Source: Spongilla lacustris
Taxonomy: Eukaryota > Porifera > Demospongiae > Spongillida > Spongillidae
Direction: 5' to 3'
Assembly: GCA_949361645.1 (NCBI GenBank)
Contig: OX442418.1
Span: 4,111,771-4,175,770, forward strand
DNA: 64,000 nt
Of the stretch, positions 24,110-37,936 are shown one piece after another; within the stretch, counting starts at the first letter, position 1; every line of letters starts with the position of its first letter. Under the pieces are notes generated by a model, which ran no database searches, had not been told where the DNA came from, and worked only from the letters and a program-made list of their open reading frames with translations. A program made the translations under genes and the position numbers.

Positions 24110-26070
24110 GTAATTTTTGTATGTTGTGCAGCATCTGTTGGATGCAGCTGCATTTCCCCTGCCAACTCCAATTTGTGCTACATTGCATCATGTTGTGAAC
24201 TTACTGGCTGCAGGGAAAGCTCCTCAGCAGATGTCAGTATATCTGGGTGGGGGTAACTTGACTGCACTTAGTAAGAACAAGCCAAATTGTCCTATAGATG
24301 TTTGGCCAATTGCAGTAGGGGAGGTTTTGAGGAGGCTCACTAGCAAATGTTTATGTTACATAATAAGAGACAAAAGCTGCTGATGTTTTCCATCCATTTC
24401 AACATGGAGTGGCATGTTCTTGTGGCGCTGAAAAGATAATCATTCGCACAAGGTTATGCATTGATGAACACTGGTCCAATAAGGATTTTGCTGTTTTTAA
24501 GATAGACATGAGGAATGCCTTTAACCTAGTTTCAAGACAAGCTATACTTAATGAATGTGCCAAAAAATTCCATGAGCTGTTGCCTTGGGCTACAGCCATC
24601 ACCCTATTCTGTGGCATCCATTAAGGATACTCTCATCACAGCAAGGTGGTGACCCACTTGGTTCTTTCCTTTTTTTCTCTTGTGTTGCAGCAAGTAGTAA
24701 AGGCTATTGCTGAGGATGATGGATGTGCAGGACTACAGCAGAATGATTGGTACCTTGATGATGGTATTAATTTGCAGTGTCAAGGGCATTGGATATTATA
24801 CATGTACAAAACCTTGGCTTACATGTCAACTTACAGAAATGTAACTTATTTAGTAAAGACACATCAATGTTTTGCTCTACAATCCCATACTCCAACATCC
24901 CACATTTTGAGATTTTGGGAGCATATGGAGTTCTGCAGTAAGTTCATCACCAAACAGCATTCTGCAGCTCTTGCAATTCTGTCCAGCTTAGAGGAGATAG
25001 GAAGCATCGATCCCCATGTGGCATTTACACTACTGCGCCAGTGTGTTGGGTTTTGCAAACTATCCCATCTTGCCAGAGTCACTCCACCTTCACTTGCTTT
25101 TAATGCTTTGCAAGAATTCGACTCTGACATTCATTTATTCTTCTCCAAGTGTACAGGTGTTGACACTCCAGATCATGCCTGGCATCAGGCTCAAGTCAGT
25201 CTGCGTAGAGGTGGATTAGGGCTTCGTTCACTTGCGCACCATTCACCAGCTGCTTACATGGCATCACTGAGCAATTCTAACAGTGCAACATCTACTCACT
25301 GCCATTTCGCCTCTGCTATTGCACAGTATAACATATTCGGGCTCCCTTCTGATGCGCTCACTGCTAATGATTTTGCAGATCATACCCTTTCTCAGAGACA
25401 ACTGTCAGACAGGCTAGAAGATGTTCAGTTAAACAAACTCTTTGATGCTGCTTCATGTGCTGATAAAGCACAGTTACTTTCTACATCATCACCACATGCA
25501 TCTGCCTGGTTAACTGTTGCACCATCAGAGAGTTTAGGCTTTCACCTGCAACAACATTTGTTTCAGACTGCTATCAGATGGTGGTTGTAATTGGGCATTA
25601 GCCACACAGCATCTCCTGAGAATAATTTGCAAGTTTGCGGACATCACAGGTAGGCCATCACCGTACAACCTGCAAGTGTGGAGGGGATGTAACAAACAGG
25701 CACAACATGCTTCAAAATGCATTGTTCAGCACATTTCGCCATGCATCTTTATCAGCTGACCTTGAGGTTGGATGTGGCTGGGGGCTGGACAAATCAAAAA
25801 CTAGACCAGCTGATTTCTTAGTCTTCAACTGGGACACAGATGCAGCATTTGACATCAGTGTGACATCCCCGCTACATTAATCTTTAGTTGTGGAAGCGGG
25901 CATGTCATCTGGTGTGGCTGCTAGAGCTGCAATAAAAAGGAAACAGTCGGAAAATGATGCTAAGTGCAAACAGTTAGGCTGGCGGTGCATTCCCTTAGTG
26001 GTGGAAACCTATGGTGCATGGTGGTCGGTCATCTTAGCATTATTCTGGTATGGAGCTATTCTGATGAGAT
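24110..26070 (+). pseudogene. REL-type non-LTR retrotransposon, longest copy (RT plus endonuclease, frameshifted)
   Basis: In order on the plus strand: HLLDAAAFPLPTPIC, SVYLGGGNLTAL and WPIAVGEVLRRLTSKCL (RT motifs 0-1). Then FKIDMRNAFNLVSR (motif A, catalytic Asp) and QGGDPLGSF in a shifted frame (motif B). Then NDWYLDDGINLQ (motif C), RRGGLGLRSLAHHSPAAYM, IRWWL, the knuckle region near 25620-25700, TRPADFLVFNWD, AAFDISVTSPLH and QLGWRCIPLVVETYGAW. At least four stops or frameshifts separate these blocks. It inserted in intron 1 of Ig-like gene 2 in sense orientation and accounts for much of that intron's extra length. Confidence 0.75.
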
Positions 26071-27274
26071 CATGTCATACCTGCCATCATCTGCCTTTCA
26101 TGACATGATTTTGGACTTATAGTATTGCATTTTAATAGTAACATTAGTGTTATAGCTGTAGTTTAGTGGTGTTGTATTGTGTTGATATTACATGTACATG
26201 TGGCATTAAAATTGCATATTGAGTAATTTGAAATTTATTTGCAGTGTCCAGTACACCTTTATTCTCAATACAAAACTCAACCATACTAATCAGTTGGGAC
26301 TTCCGAAGTATTCCAAATTCAGCTGACTTAACAATTGATTTTGGTTGTGTTAATCCATCTACTTTTGTTGGTGGCAATGTAAGTTTTACACAGTAAGTTC
26401 ACTTCTTACATCTTACATCATGATCTTTCTAAGTCTGTGGTGCGTAAATTGGTGGTTTTATGATAACCAATGCTGGAAGGTCTAATGAAGTCTTTGTAAC
26501 AATAACAAGTATTGTACTTAGATATGCTTACAGCAAGCAGGTAGTCTGATTGACCATAACTTAGAATAAAAGAATTTGAATCCAATTTATAATAGTAAAC
26601 CTGGGATGAATATATCGATGTAATATTTAGTAGTATCAGTATTTGATCAATGAAAAGCAATGCATTATCTTACTAATGACTCTTGTATTGATAATTGAAT
26701 TTGATAATGTTCTGTTACAGAACAGAATAATTACCCCAAAACTGGCCTCAAGTTTGATACTAATCAACGTGACAAAAAGCAACTTCAACACTCACTGTGA
26801 GATTTGTTTTTTAGGAAAAGATGCTGACTTCTACAAGATTCTGAATACAAAAGTAGTATTTTCATTTGGTGAGTAAAAACTTTATTTTAAAAATCATTTG
26901 CAGTTTCATTCAATTTATGTTTTGTAGATACCTACTGTGGTAATAGCTACTACAATATTTCAGCAGGTGACCATTTCATCAGATGCTATTGCTTGTTTTC
27001 ACTGCATTCTACCTGGACACAACACAGCTGATGTGTGGCAAGTGAATGGCAACGATGCAGCCCTAAATATCAATGCAGAAGGACTGCTGATAGTTGCTAA
27101 TTCTAGTGAGCTGTTCAAAGGCCTGGATACAATCCCCAGACTTACATGTGGCAACAGGGAGTACAACATGTCCATGACAGCATTGATAACATATACAGGT
27201 AAGAGGAACGTCACATGAAGTGATCCATTATCACAATTGTCTTTAACTAACATAGGGAAGAAGAAATGATCATC

Positions 27275-28035
27275 TCACCAATGGACAAAGGATAATGAAA
27301 TAGCTAGCTAGTTAATTTAAAAAATACATTGAAGCTGCCATAATGATTTTACAAATTCATTGTTGTTGATTCTAAAATTACATTTTCAAAACACTGATTT
27401 AAATTACAACTTGAACAACACAACAAATAAACAACGGGAACTGGATATGATTGGTTCAATTATTTTCCCATTTTTCCAAGCGCAGCTGGAACGGCCACTA
27501 ACCACTTTGCACTGCAAATAAAATTCAATTGCACACCGATGATATGATCATCATTGAGAGGTGTGAAGAATTTTGTCACTTATTCAATTACATTTACTTT
27601 AAAAGCTTCACTTCCTGCCCTTAATTGTTCCCTTCTTTTCCTTCCATCAATTTTAGTCCTCAATTTATTTTTCCTTTTGCAGTATACATTTGCATGGATA
27701 GATATACAAGTATGGATGATGCATAGCACTGTAAAGATGTGAATCATGAAATGAAGACTGCAATTACATGTAGCTATATGTATAATTATGTAGGTGGCAG
27801 TCCAATCCCCATGAATAGATTTTAAACTCAACATTGTTTATCTCTCTCAATCACACGCACACATTTGCAATGTGTACTTGTGTACACATATGCATGCAGC
27901 ATGTACATAATTCTATAACAGCAGAAGTAATGTATAATTGTAAATACAGCCAATCTAACATGAACAAATACATGCACACACAGATTACAATATAATATAA
28001 TACAGTAATTATGTACAAATATACAAGGAAGGAAA
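27275..28035. other. intergenic, no recognisable gene
   Basis: Separates the plus-strand Ig-like gene 2 from the convergent RTK-A. I see no exon. RTK-A's 3' UTR presumably lies here, but no clear polyadenylation signal was pinned down. Confidence 0.45.
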
Positions 28036-28038
28036 AAT

Positions 28039-28483
28039 TTACAGTTCAGTCTCTTCAGCATGACTCTTATGGTTTGCATCAGCTGCCAAGGGAGATTCAA
28101 TGTAGGGATTGTTGGAAGCAATCCTGGCGAGAGGGATGCCTCTGTTACCTCCTCTGGCTCCCGCGCCAAATGAGAAGGGACTGTGGCTGACGGCAGCTGA
28201 GCAAGTGGCTCCGCCCTTCTCACACGCCTCCACAGCAGGTGGTTGAGCACCAGCTTTGGGTGGCATGACAGGCTTAGTGAAGGTGCCCTTATTTGGATCA
28301 TCATCCTCCTCTATGCCATCAGGGATGTACACATACTGGTCTGTCTCCAGTGAAAGCTCAATGTACGGCTCGTCCCTTTCAGAGGCAGACAGCTGAAGCA
28401 TCAGATCAAACTTGGACTTCAGATGGGAGAAGGATGGTCTGCTGTGGGTATCTTCACTCCAGCACTCCAACATGATGAGATAG
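28039..28483 (-). CDS. RTK-A last exon: end of kinase domain and C-terminal tail
   Basis: Starts with YLIMLECW and then THSRPSFSHLKSKFDLML, kinase subdomain XI with its conserved Arg. The tail follows, with candidate phosphotyrosine sites PYIELSL, QYVYIPDG and NPYIESP, and ends HAEETEL. The final TEL fits a class I PDZ-ligand (S/T-x-hydrophobic). The acceptor is CTCTCTCTAG, and TAA is at 28039-28041. Confidence 0.9.
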
Positions 28484-31400
28484 CTAGAGAGAGGGCAAGA
28501 GTTCAGTGCATGATGTATTGCGATATATTTTTTAAAGCTATATCACGTTACGAACATGCACAGAAACAGATTTGTTAAGAGTAAGTAAGCAGCCCTAAAG
28601 CATGTGCAATTGCGACTATAAAGTGTTCCATAGGAACTACAAGGAACAGAATACAATCATACCGAACAATAGGGGGCCCAAGGTTGCACTCCTTCCCATG
28701 TTACAGCATCGTCCTTCCACCTCCAACCTCCTCTAAAACTGTTTTCGATTTACCAGACTACAGCAGCACATGGCTCGTGCAACACTCCCTTGCATGCAAC
28801 AATTCTGAGTCAAGATTAACAGTCACCTTTTGTAAGCACCCAACCCCCACCCCACCCCACTTGTTAGCTTTGCCCCTCCCCTTGGTACATGTACATGCCT
28901 ATATGAGCCATAGCCCATGGATGATTAAACTGTTGTAGAGAAAACACTTTCGGAATGTCACACTCACGAGCTGTTTTATGTCTTTTCACAAGCAACTACA
29001 CAACCTTAACTTTGCATCTTTGGAATTGATACATAAGTTAATAATTACACATGTAGGCAATAAATAATTTTAAATTGCAACCCAGGATATAGATGGATAG
29101 TAAAGATTTGCATCTGGCTACATCCTAGCAAGGATGGGGGGGGGGGGGGGGGGGGGGGCAAACACACATGAATTCATATGAAGTATTATGCTGTTATCAT
29201 CGTTGTGGCTTCCATGTGCACATCAGTTGCATCTACATCTATTAACTTTTATACATGACATCATTGCAGAAGGCTTTCAATTGGGGAAACTGTGAAGATC
29301 AATCCAAATATATTTAACAATTCTTTGGCATCTATTTGGATCTACTACCACACAAACAATATGACCACGCCAATACTTTGTTATTTGCACCAAGGTACAC
29401 TGGCTCCTTGGTACAAAGGCTATCATGGGTGTGGCTTGCAGGCTCCTTGCTACATGTACATGCAGCATGAATTGTTGAGTCAAAAATCAAGCATGTACTT
29501 ACACTTCATTTGAACAGTTTTCTGGTTTCTCCATCCTGTAGCCAGCCTTCAGCTTTGTAAGAAGATCATCATTTGATACTGATGGGTAGGGAAATCCTCC
29601 TACACAAATAATTACATGCACACATATCATTTAAGCAACACAGGTCTGCCAACCACACGTACCAAAGGTGCTTATTTCCCAGAGGGTGATTCCAAATGAC
29701 CACACATCTGAGTATGTAGTGAAGATCCTCCTCTCCAGGGACTCTATGGCCATCCATCTCCATGGCAACTTCCTCTTTCCCTTCACCTCATACACCTCCT
29801 CAACCTCTCGAGAAAGCCCAAAGTCTGTGATCTTCAGAGTCTTGTTTTCTCCAATCAGAACGTTACGACAGGCGAGGTCACGATGGACAATATTGAGACT
29901 TGCCAAGTGTTGCTGCAGGTACAGCGAATGTACAGACACGTACAATACAATACAAACTATACATGTACATCTACATGCATATTTTATTCCCTCCAGTGTA
30001 CATGTACGTGTACAGTGTGTACATGGCTGGATATGCAGAGAGCCAATCACACCATTATAAAATGCACATGGCCCAGCCAGTATCACACAATGTGCACACA
30101 TCCAACCATCACACAATGCACACACTCCACCATCACACAATGCACACACTCCACCATCACACAATGCACACACTCCACCATCACACAATGCACACACTCC
30201 ACCATCACACAATGCACACACTCCACCATCACACAATGCACACACTCCACCATCACACAATGCACAAATCCCACTTCCCACACATGCATGTTAGTACACG
30301 TTCATAGTTGTACACACTGTGTATGTATGCAGCTTTCCATGCATATATGTACATGTAAATAGCTACCACATCCTCACCATTCCATCAGCTATCTGGTAGG
30401 CAAAGGCAATGAGGTCATTCTCCTCCAAAGGCCCCAGGCCACCTTCAGGCTCTGACTCCTCCAAGTGGGAGTACTCACTTCCTGGCTCCTGTAGTGACCA
30501 TACATGGAGAATTTAAATCAAGTAATCCAGTTCAATCACAAATGCACACACACATATATGTACATGTATGTGTGTGTGCACAAAACCATATTAAAAATCA
30601 AATTCAGTTCAATCACAAATGCACACACACATATATGTATGTGTGTGTGCACAAAACCATATTAAAAATCAAATTCAGTTCAATCACAAATGCACACACA
30701 CATATATGTATGTGTGTGTGCACAAAACCATATTAAAAATCAAATTCAGTTCAATCACAAATGCACACACACATATATGTATGTGTGTGTGCACAAAACC
30801 ATATTAAAAATCAAATTCAACATTTACACACACATACAGGTACATGTACATGTACTAGCACATGCAAATTCACACGCTTTGCACTGCCATATCCATCTTT
30901 GCTGATTACACACACATATCCCCCCCCCCACACACACACCCAAATACATGTACACAGCAGCCCCCCCCTCACAAGGTAAGGTGCTGCAAGCTCATCTGTT
31001 GCAATGCTGCCATTGGTGGTAACAGTCACTCTCGACAGCTCTGACAATTTTTGAGGTCCCTGTGTACAGAGATTGGCATCAAAAGAAATATATATTACAG
31101 GTTGTATGATGGTGTTTCGCACTTAAGGCAATTTGTTTATAAATAAACCAACTAGTAATTGTTATTAGTACAGTGAAAGACAACATGCTGATCAGTTTTT
31201 AAAATATTAAAAACCACAATCAAAATCCAAAATCAGCATTGTAAAATTCATGAGCTCAATATTTAACTCCAAAATGGAAATAAGTAAAGTTTTCACATGT
31301 CCATTAATTTTTGCACCTAATTTTTTAATGTACATAAGTTTATTGACAACGCCAAGCTTTTTAATTGCTTTTAAAAGTAATATCAAGAGTAATATAACCC

Positions 31401-34400
31401 ACCACTCTTTCATAGGTACATATAGAATGTTTAATAACAATTAATGATTAGATAACGGTATGTGTTTAATTCAAAAATAAGATGCCAATTTATTGTGAAA
31501 CACTCCAGATGTACAAGAATACAACAGACCTTCTTCTGGTGGGTCCTCAGATATGACAGCAGGCTTCCATATATCACCAGCTCGCACATCAGACACACTG
31601 GCTCTGACCTGGTCACACAGCCTATCATGCTGACAATGTGAGGGTTACCAGATGTGATCCTCTTCATCATCTCAATCTCGTTCATGAAGTCCTGCTTCTC
31701 CTTGCCATGTGCTCCGGCTGCAATGGTGCAGATGTGAGATGGGCATTAATTCGAGAAAAAAAATTGTTCTCTTCCATAGTATAAAAAAGGTTTGTTGCAA
31801 CTACAATAAAGAGTCAATTCTATCGCCAACCTATTTATAAGACCAATTGTCCCATATATTATACACCACTGGTACACCCCCGGTACACCCCTGGTACAGG
31901 ATGATCCTCCTCAAAATATGGTACTCGTGTCTTTCATAAAAAAAGATGAAAATGGAAAATGGCACAGCTAAATGTACTTTTTTAGCCCTGAAATACACAA
32001 TATGATCTGCATTGTACATTTACAACAAGGAAGACAAGGTCATTGGAAGGACATATGCACATCAAAGGAAGAGTGTGTGAAATTGTACACAGGCAATACA
32101 GATTTCAACGTAGAAACAGAGAAGCTGAAATTGAGGCCATAGAACCAGATGGGTGCACAGGTGGGAACTTCTTGTTATATATAACAGTAATGCTTGCATG
32201 GATATATATTTAATATTTTTAATGCAATGTGTTTAGAAACCAACTCTCAAGGGAATGATAAACTACTGATAAGAATTCTAGCTCCAAAATTGCGTGTACG
32301 TATTTCTGTACACATTGGGGAAAGCTGATAATGTAAATCTACCAGTACATGCTATGTGCACAAGAATTATTTTGGCTGTCTTTGTTTGTATAAGTGTGGA
32401 AAGGAGCCATAAAAACACTGCACTATCCTGATGCTACGTAGAAGAATGCGTCAGTAAACTATGATTATGGTACGTTTTTCCACACTAAAGTACGCATAAA
32501 GACACATTCCAACACCAATTTTTTTAGCCTGGTATAGGCTTATATTACTTATGAAGCAATGCATAAAAGCAATTCTACAGTTTGATTTACAATTTAACAT
32601 TAATATTTTACCCCTAACCAGTGGTTAACTCTGAACATGTGAATGATTTTTACTAGTGCACTTGTCTGATTTTGACCATGAGTGATTCCATTACTTTTAT
32701 TTTAGCAGTGCTACTACTGTACAACATTTTAATAATAATCGCTATAAATTAAAAACATATTAAGGCCAACTCAAGAGCGATGTTGAGTAGAAGTGCATTG
32801 TAGATTTAGATGTGTGGTGTAGTTAGTTATGTATTTTACGTACGTGTGTATATAATTTATATATAATTTTGCTATATATATACATGTATTGTGAGGTTTC
32901 ATAATAATAAATTTAAGAAATGGAAAGAAAAAAAACATATCATCTCTAAATAATTATGATACAAGCAAAGTTTCAAATTGAGTGTCATCCTATACATTAG
33001 TGTTCAAAGCACAGCTCATCACTATTAGGCCGTGTAGATGTCATTATCCATAAGCTAATTTGCTGGTGACATTAAGAAACAAAGTATTGGAGATGTGATG
33101 AAACCACTGACAAACTGCAATAGTTTTGTAGACCTTGTGAGTTGCAACATACATGATACGTATGCACTACGGTCAAATATTTGATGTTATATGATGAGTA
33201 TTAAATGAAATAATAATTCCTGACTACAGTATATCAAGATATAACCACCACTCATTTCAAGTTAATGAACGTTTTTTTCCTTCTTTTTCACAATCAATAT
33301 GCCTTCTTTCACCAATACATGTAATCTGTTAGTGGCTAATTTACACATACATATGCCTTCTTTCACCAATACATGTAATCTGTTAGTGGCTAATTTACAC
33401 ATGCATATGCCTTCTTTCACCAATACATGTAATCTGTTAGTGGCTAATTTACACATGCATATGCCTACTTTCACCAATACATGTAATCTGTTAGTGGCTA
33501 ATTTACACATGATAGTCCTTGACTGTGGTACACCTTTTACAAGGTAAGGGTGATTAAAAGTTAAATGACTTATAATTCCATGACATATAGTCTAATTCTC
33601 AGTCTGTATATCATCACTTTGGAAAGGACATTCTAGACAGCCAGGAAATTTGAAATTTAACATACATCCCTTTTGGTAGCCAATTATTATGATCCCAACC
33701 CTTTTATAAATCTTTTGATTTTATGGACTAAAACTTTCAAGGACAAGCAAACAAAATGGCTAATGACAAATGTAGTGCCAGACAACATTGCCGTTGGTAA
33801 TCAGACTTTCAAAGTCATAGAACAGAAAAGCAAAAAACATTATTTTCCTGGAGATACTCTGAGAAGTAGGAAAGAGTAATGGCTGGATATATGATATCAT
33901 GGATGTACAATTTGTCCAGTCGATCAACCGGATGACTGGATGATGAATGTATTAACAACAATGAATTACCCCATTGACCAACGGGCAGTCTGTTTGGTTG
34001 ATCATACGGACATACGGTTGATTAATATAGTGCTATATGCACCTCAAAATAGCGAGGCTAAGCTAACTCATAGGTATATCTAATTCATTAGATATACAGC
34101 TACATGTACTTTAGCTTTCTTATCATTAGCCTTAGTGTATTTTCTGCTATTCCGAGGTGATAACTTTCTGGTACTCGGAGCTAGCACTGTCAGTGGGCCT
34201 GTAAATTAGCATGAAGGTACCTGTACCTGTACCTGTACCTACATTTGAGTACTTTGATTGCGACAGGGACGCACACTGCCTTCTTCACAGTTGAGGATAG
34301 TAGCGGATTCTTCATCAGGCACGGTCCACTAACTGTTCCCTTGTAGACCTCTCCAAAGGCCCCCTCTCCCAGCTTCTGGTCTACAAACACCACCACATCA

Positions 34401-37400
34401 CTTGGATCCAGTTCCCAGTCATCTACTTCAGAAGGTTTCTCATGCAGAAGGTCCTGGAGAGTCTTTCCGTCACGCTCAGCAATCTCCAAGTTGCTCTAAA
34501 TAAAGAGCATTTTAATGAATTGTCATATTAGATGGAACATTGGAATTTGTACGACATGTATATGAAAATTTAATTACTCTACCAAGATGGCCGCCTAACA
34601 CACCTGCTCCCTTAACACGCCGCCCACAACATACATGTACATGTAAATCCCCCGAAGTATGCCCCCCACACCATACCTGCCCCTCGGTATGCCCCGCCCC
34701 CAACAACACACCTGCTCCCCCAAGATGACCTTGTTCTTTGACCTGATAAAACACATCACACCCAACACTATGAAGATGGCCAGCAGGAGTACTGCCCCAG
34801 ATGGTATGATGATTGCAAGCAGAAGAGTCAATGGACCTGAAGCAGAGACAGAAAAAGAACCTCTCAAGTTAGGACATGTGAGGGTGAAGAATGGTGTGGA
34901 TGTGTGGGAGTTTTTTTATTTTTCATTTTTTAATTAATAAATAATATTGATACATATATACATGTACATAGGAGAGGTGCTTAGATAAAACTGCATTTTG
35001 CATATGTTGCAATCTACATGTACGTTACATGTAACATGTAATGTACATGTACATACATGTACATGTGCATAGAGTTACCTGCGTGTTCCCCCCATTAAAT
35101 GTTAATATGCTCTGCAGATACATGTAGGAATAGTCATACATGTTGGCTACGCTACAGTGATGTTATACATACATGTAAAATTATATAAATAATTTATTAT
35201 GATTTATTATAATAATTATAATTATATATGTAGTAGCGCATTTATTGATAAGTGTCTTTTCAACAGTCGTAATAAACCAAAGCTAATGTCTCCATTTAGT
35301 GAACACCCACCTCCACCGCCGCTGGACGAAGCAGCTACAGCTGCTAGGGGAGTTGATGACATCAGCACAGATGACAGGACAACAGGTGATGGTGATGGTG
35401 ATGGTGATGGTGAAGGTGAAGATGATGGTGTAATTGTTTGCACCAAGAAAGGTGACAGTCCAACAGTGAAATTTGTGGAGGGACTCCAGTTGCTGGTCAC
35501 GCCAAAGTTACTGACAGTTCGTAGCTACACATAAAGGATTTCAAAATAATAAAACCACACAGGGTAGCAACAGCAACTTGATAACATCGGTTGCAATCAA
35601 ATGTGACAGCTAAGTGTTGGCCTTTGTGATAATGGCAACTGAATAGGGCAAGCATGGAAGGACTGGGGATGAGAACAGGGATGAGTAAGAGGACTGGGAA
35701 TGAGTACATGGACTGGGGATGAGTACAAGGACTGGGGATGAGTAAGAGGACTGGGGATGAGTACAAGGTCTGGGGATGAGGTTGCAAGAACAGATCACCT
35801 TTCTTACCTGAACATACACAGGCAGAACAGATGTAGTCAAAGAATCAACCCCCAGCATAAAGCTAGTGGAAACTGTATATGTAGCCGAGCTTTGCTGCAA
35901 AGACAATGAACATGTATTATTCAACAGACTGATGTACATGTACATGCAATTCAAAATCAGCAGATGAAGAGAGATATCCAAATCAAAAGTGTGTGAAGCG
36001 GAAGGAACATAAATATGTATGTATAATGTATGGGTGTGTGCATGTGTGTGGTGTGTGGTATATGTGCATGTGATGCACACCTGTGCCTGCCTCTTCCCAA
36101 CATTACTGGTCTGCACCTGCAATGAAGAGCTCAATCATACCGCCTTCCCAAATACATGTATAATACACCATACATGTACACAATGTTAATATTGTTACAT
36201 ATCACAGAAATGAATACACACATACATGTACCCTCCCCCCCACCCACACATACACACATATCCCCCCACACACACATGGGTGTACACACACACATACCCC
36301 CACACATACATGGGTGTACACACACATACCCCCCCCCCACACTCACACACACATGGGTATACACACACACATACATGGGTGTACACACACATACCCCCCC
36401 ACACACACACACACATGGGTATACACACACACACATGGGTGTACACACACACATACCCCCACACATACATGGGTGTACACACACATACCCCCCCCACACA
36501 CACACACACACATGGGTATACACACACACATACATGGGTGTACACACACATACCCCCCACACACACACACACATGGGTATACACACACACATACATGGGT
36601 GTACACACACATACCCCCCACACACACACACACATGGGTATACACACACACATGGGTGTACACACACATACCCCCCCCACACACACACACACATGGGTGT
36701 ACACACACATACCCCCCCACACACACACACACATGGGTGTACACACACATACCCCCCCCCACACACACACACACATGGGTGTACACACACATACCCCCCC
36801 CCCCACACACACACACACATGGGTGTACACACACATACCCCCCCCCCCACACACACACACACATGGGTGTACACACACACCACATGCACAGCCCCAGAGG
36901 TCACATAACGGGGACATACCTGAAACCTCATCACACTTCCCGGGATGGACCCACCATCAGGCTGGGTGGGAGATAAGGTCTGGGTACCTGTCCAAACATC
37001 ATAGTATGTTACAACTCCAAGCGGTGGCATCCATTGAAGCTGCACGACAACAAAAATGGTCAGCAGACGTCCACTGACGACCGGAGTAATGGTGGGTGTG
37101 GTCATGTTGATGTAAGGCACAGGGTCCAGTGGTGGTGGAATGGTACTGAGGATGCAGGACTGGGCGATAGGAAGGGAATTTGAATTCACAATTGATGATT
37201 GTTGGAATCCAAGTTGAACCTGGATGGAGGGAAGGAGCCGAAGGTTAGAGATGTCATCTAGAGAAGGTGGGAGGGGCAAGTTAATCAAGAGAAGATGGGA
37301 GGGGCAAGTTAATCTAGAGAAGGTGGGAGGGGCAAGTTAATCTAGAGAAGGTGGGAGGGGCAAGTTAATCAAGAGAAGATGGGAGGGGCTGAATATGTTG

Positions 37401-37902
37401 CAATGCATGGCATGTACACCTGTATCACTTTTATCAGCTGTCAAAGTCAAATGTTCTAGGAGCACACACATGTACATGTACATGTACATGTTCTGTATAG
37501 TAAGCTGTTATCTGGTCACCATTAGCAACATGCATGCACACGACAACTCACAGTGAAGGAGTATCTACCATTGGTCACATCTGGTGCATAGGCACGAACC
37601 CAGGAGTAGACAGGCTGGTCACGCTAGTGTGAAGAGAAGGACACGTACACGTGAAAGTTGAACATAGACATTTTATAGGAACGTACTGAAATTGAAACTG
37701 TGTAGGAGTTGCCACCTTGGTTGCCACGGTTACCTGTACTTGTCTGCACACTCACAGTGGCTGATGCCAGGGCAGCCATGACATAGGGAGGGAAGTTCAG
37801 CGTCCAGGTTAAGTTGTATGCGAACATTGAAGATGTCACGTTCCATTTGGAGGTACACTGAAGGTTGAGGTTAGAGGCGTTGGCAAGGTCTGGGGAAGAG
37901 GT

Positions 37903-37936
<34 letters not shown>

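Larger units (their letters stand above)
21767..27269 (+). pseudogene. secreted Ig-like protein, copy 2 (frameshifted by an 11-bp deletion)
   Basis: Exons correspond one-to-one with copy 1: 21767-21851, 26245-26378, 26721-26868, 26928-27198 and 27256-27269, with the same donors and acceptors. Exon 1 encodes MDLYAVFAILEMVTFAFGC. Exon 4 is 271 bp instead of 282: the 11 bases after TTTCAGCAG in copy 1 are missing, shifting the frame after NISA and leading to an early stop. Copy 2 therefore encodes a truncated form or is a pseudogene, unless an allele without the deletion exists. Intron 1 is about 4.4 kb because retrotransposon copies were inserted. The remaining exon sequence is very close to copy 1, so the duplication is fairly recent. 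Confidence 0.65.

Noticed and set aside
35199..35534. Plus-strand frame with GDGDGDGEGEDDG
   Set aside because: Opposite strand of RTK-A exon 27 (Ser/Pro run); no independent support.
36131..37288. Long open frames of Val/Cys or Thr/His repeats on both strands
   Set aside because: Products of the AC/CCCC minisatellite. Only 36920-37219 on the minus strand is a supported exon.
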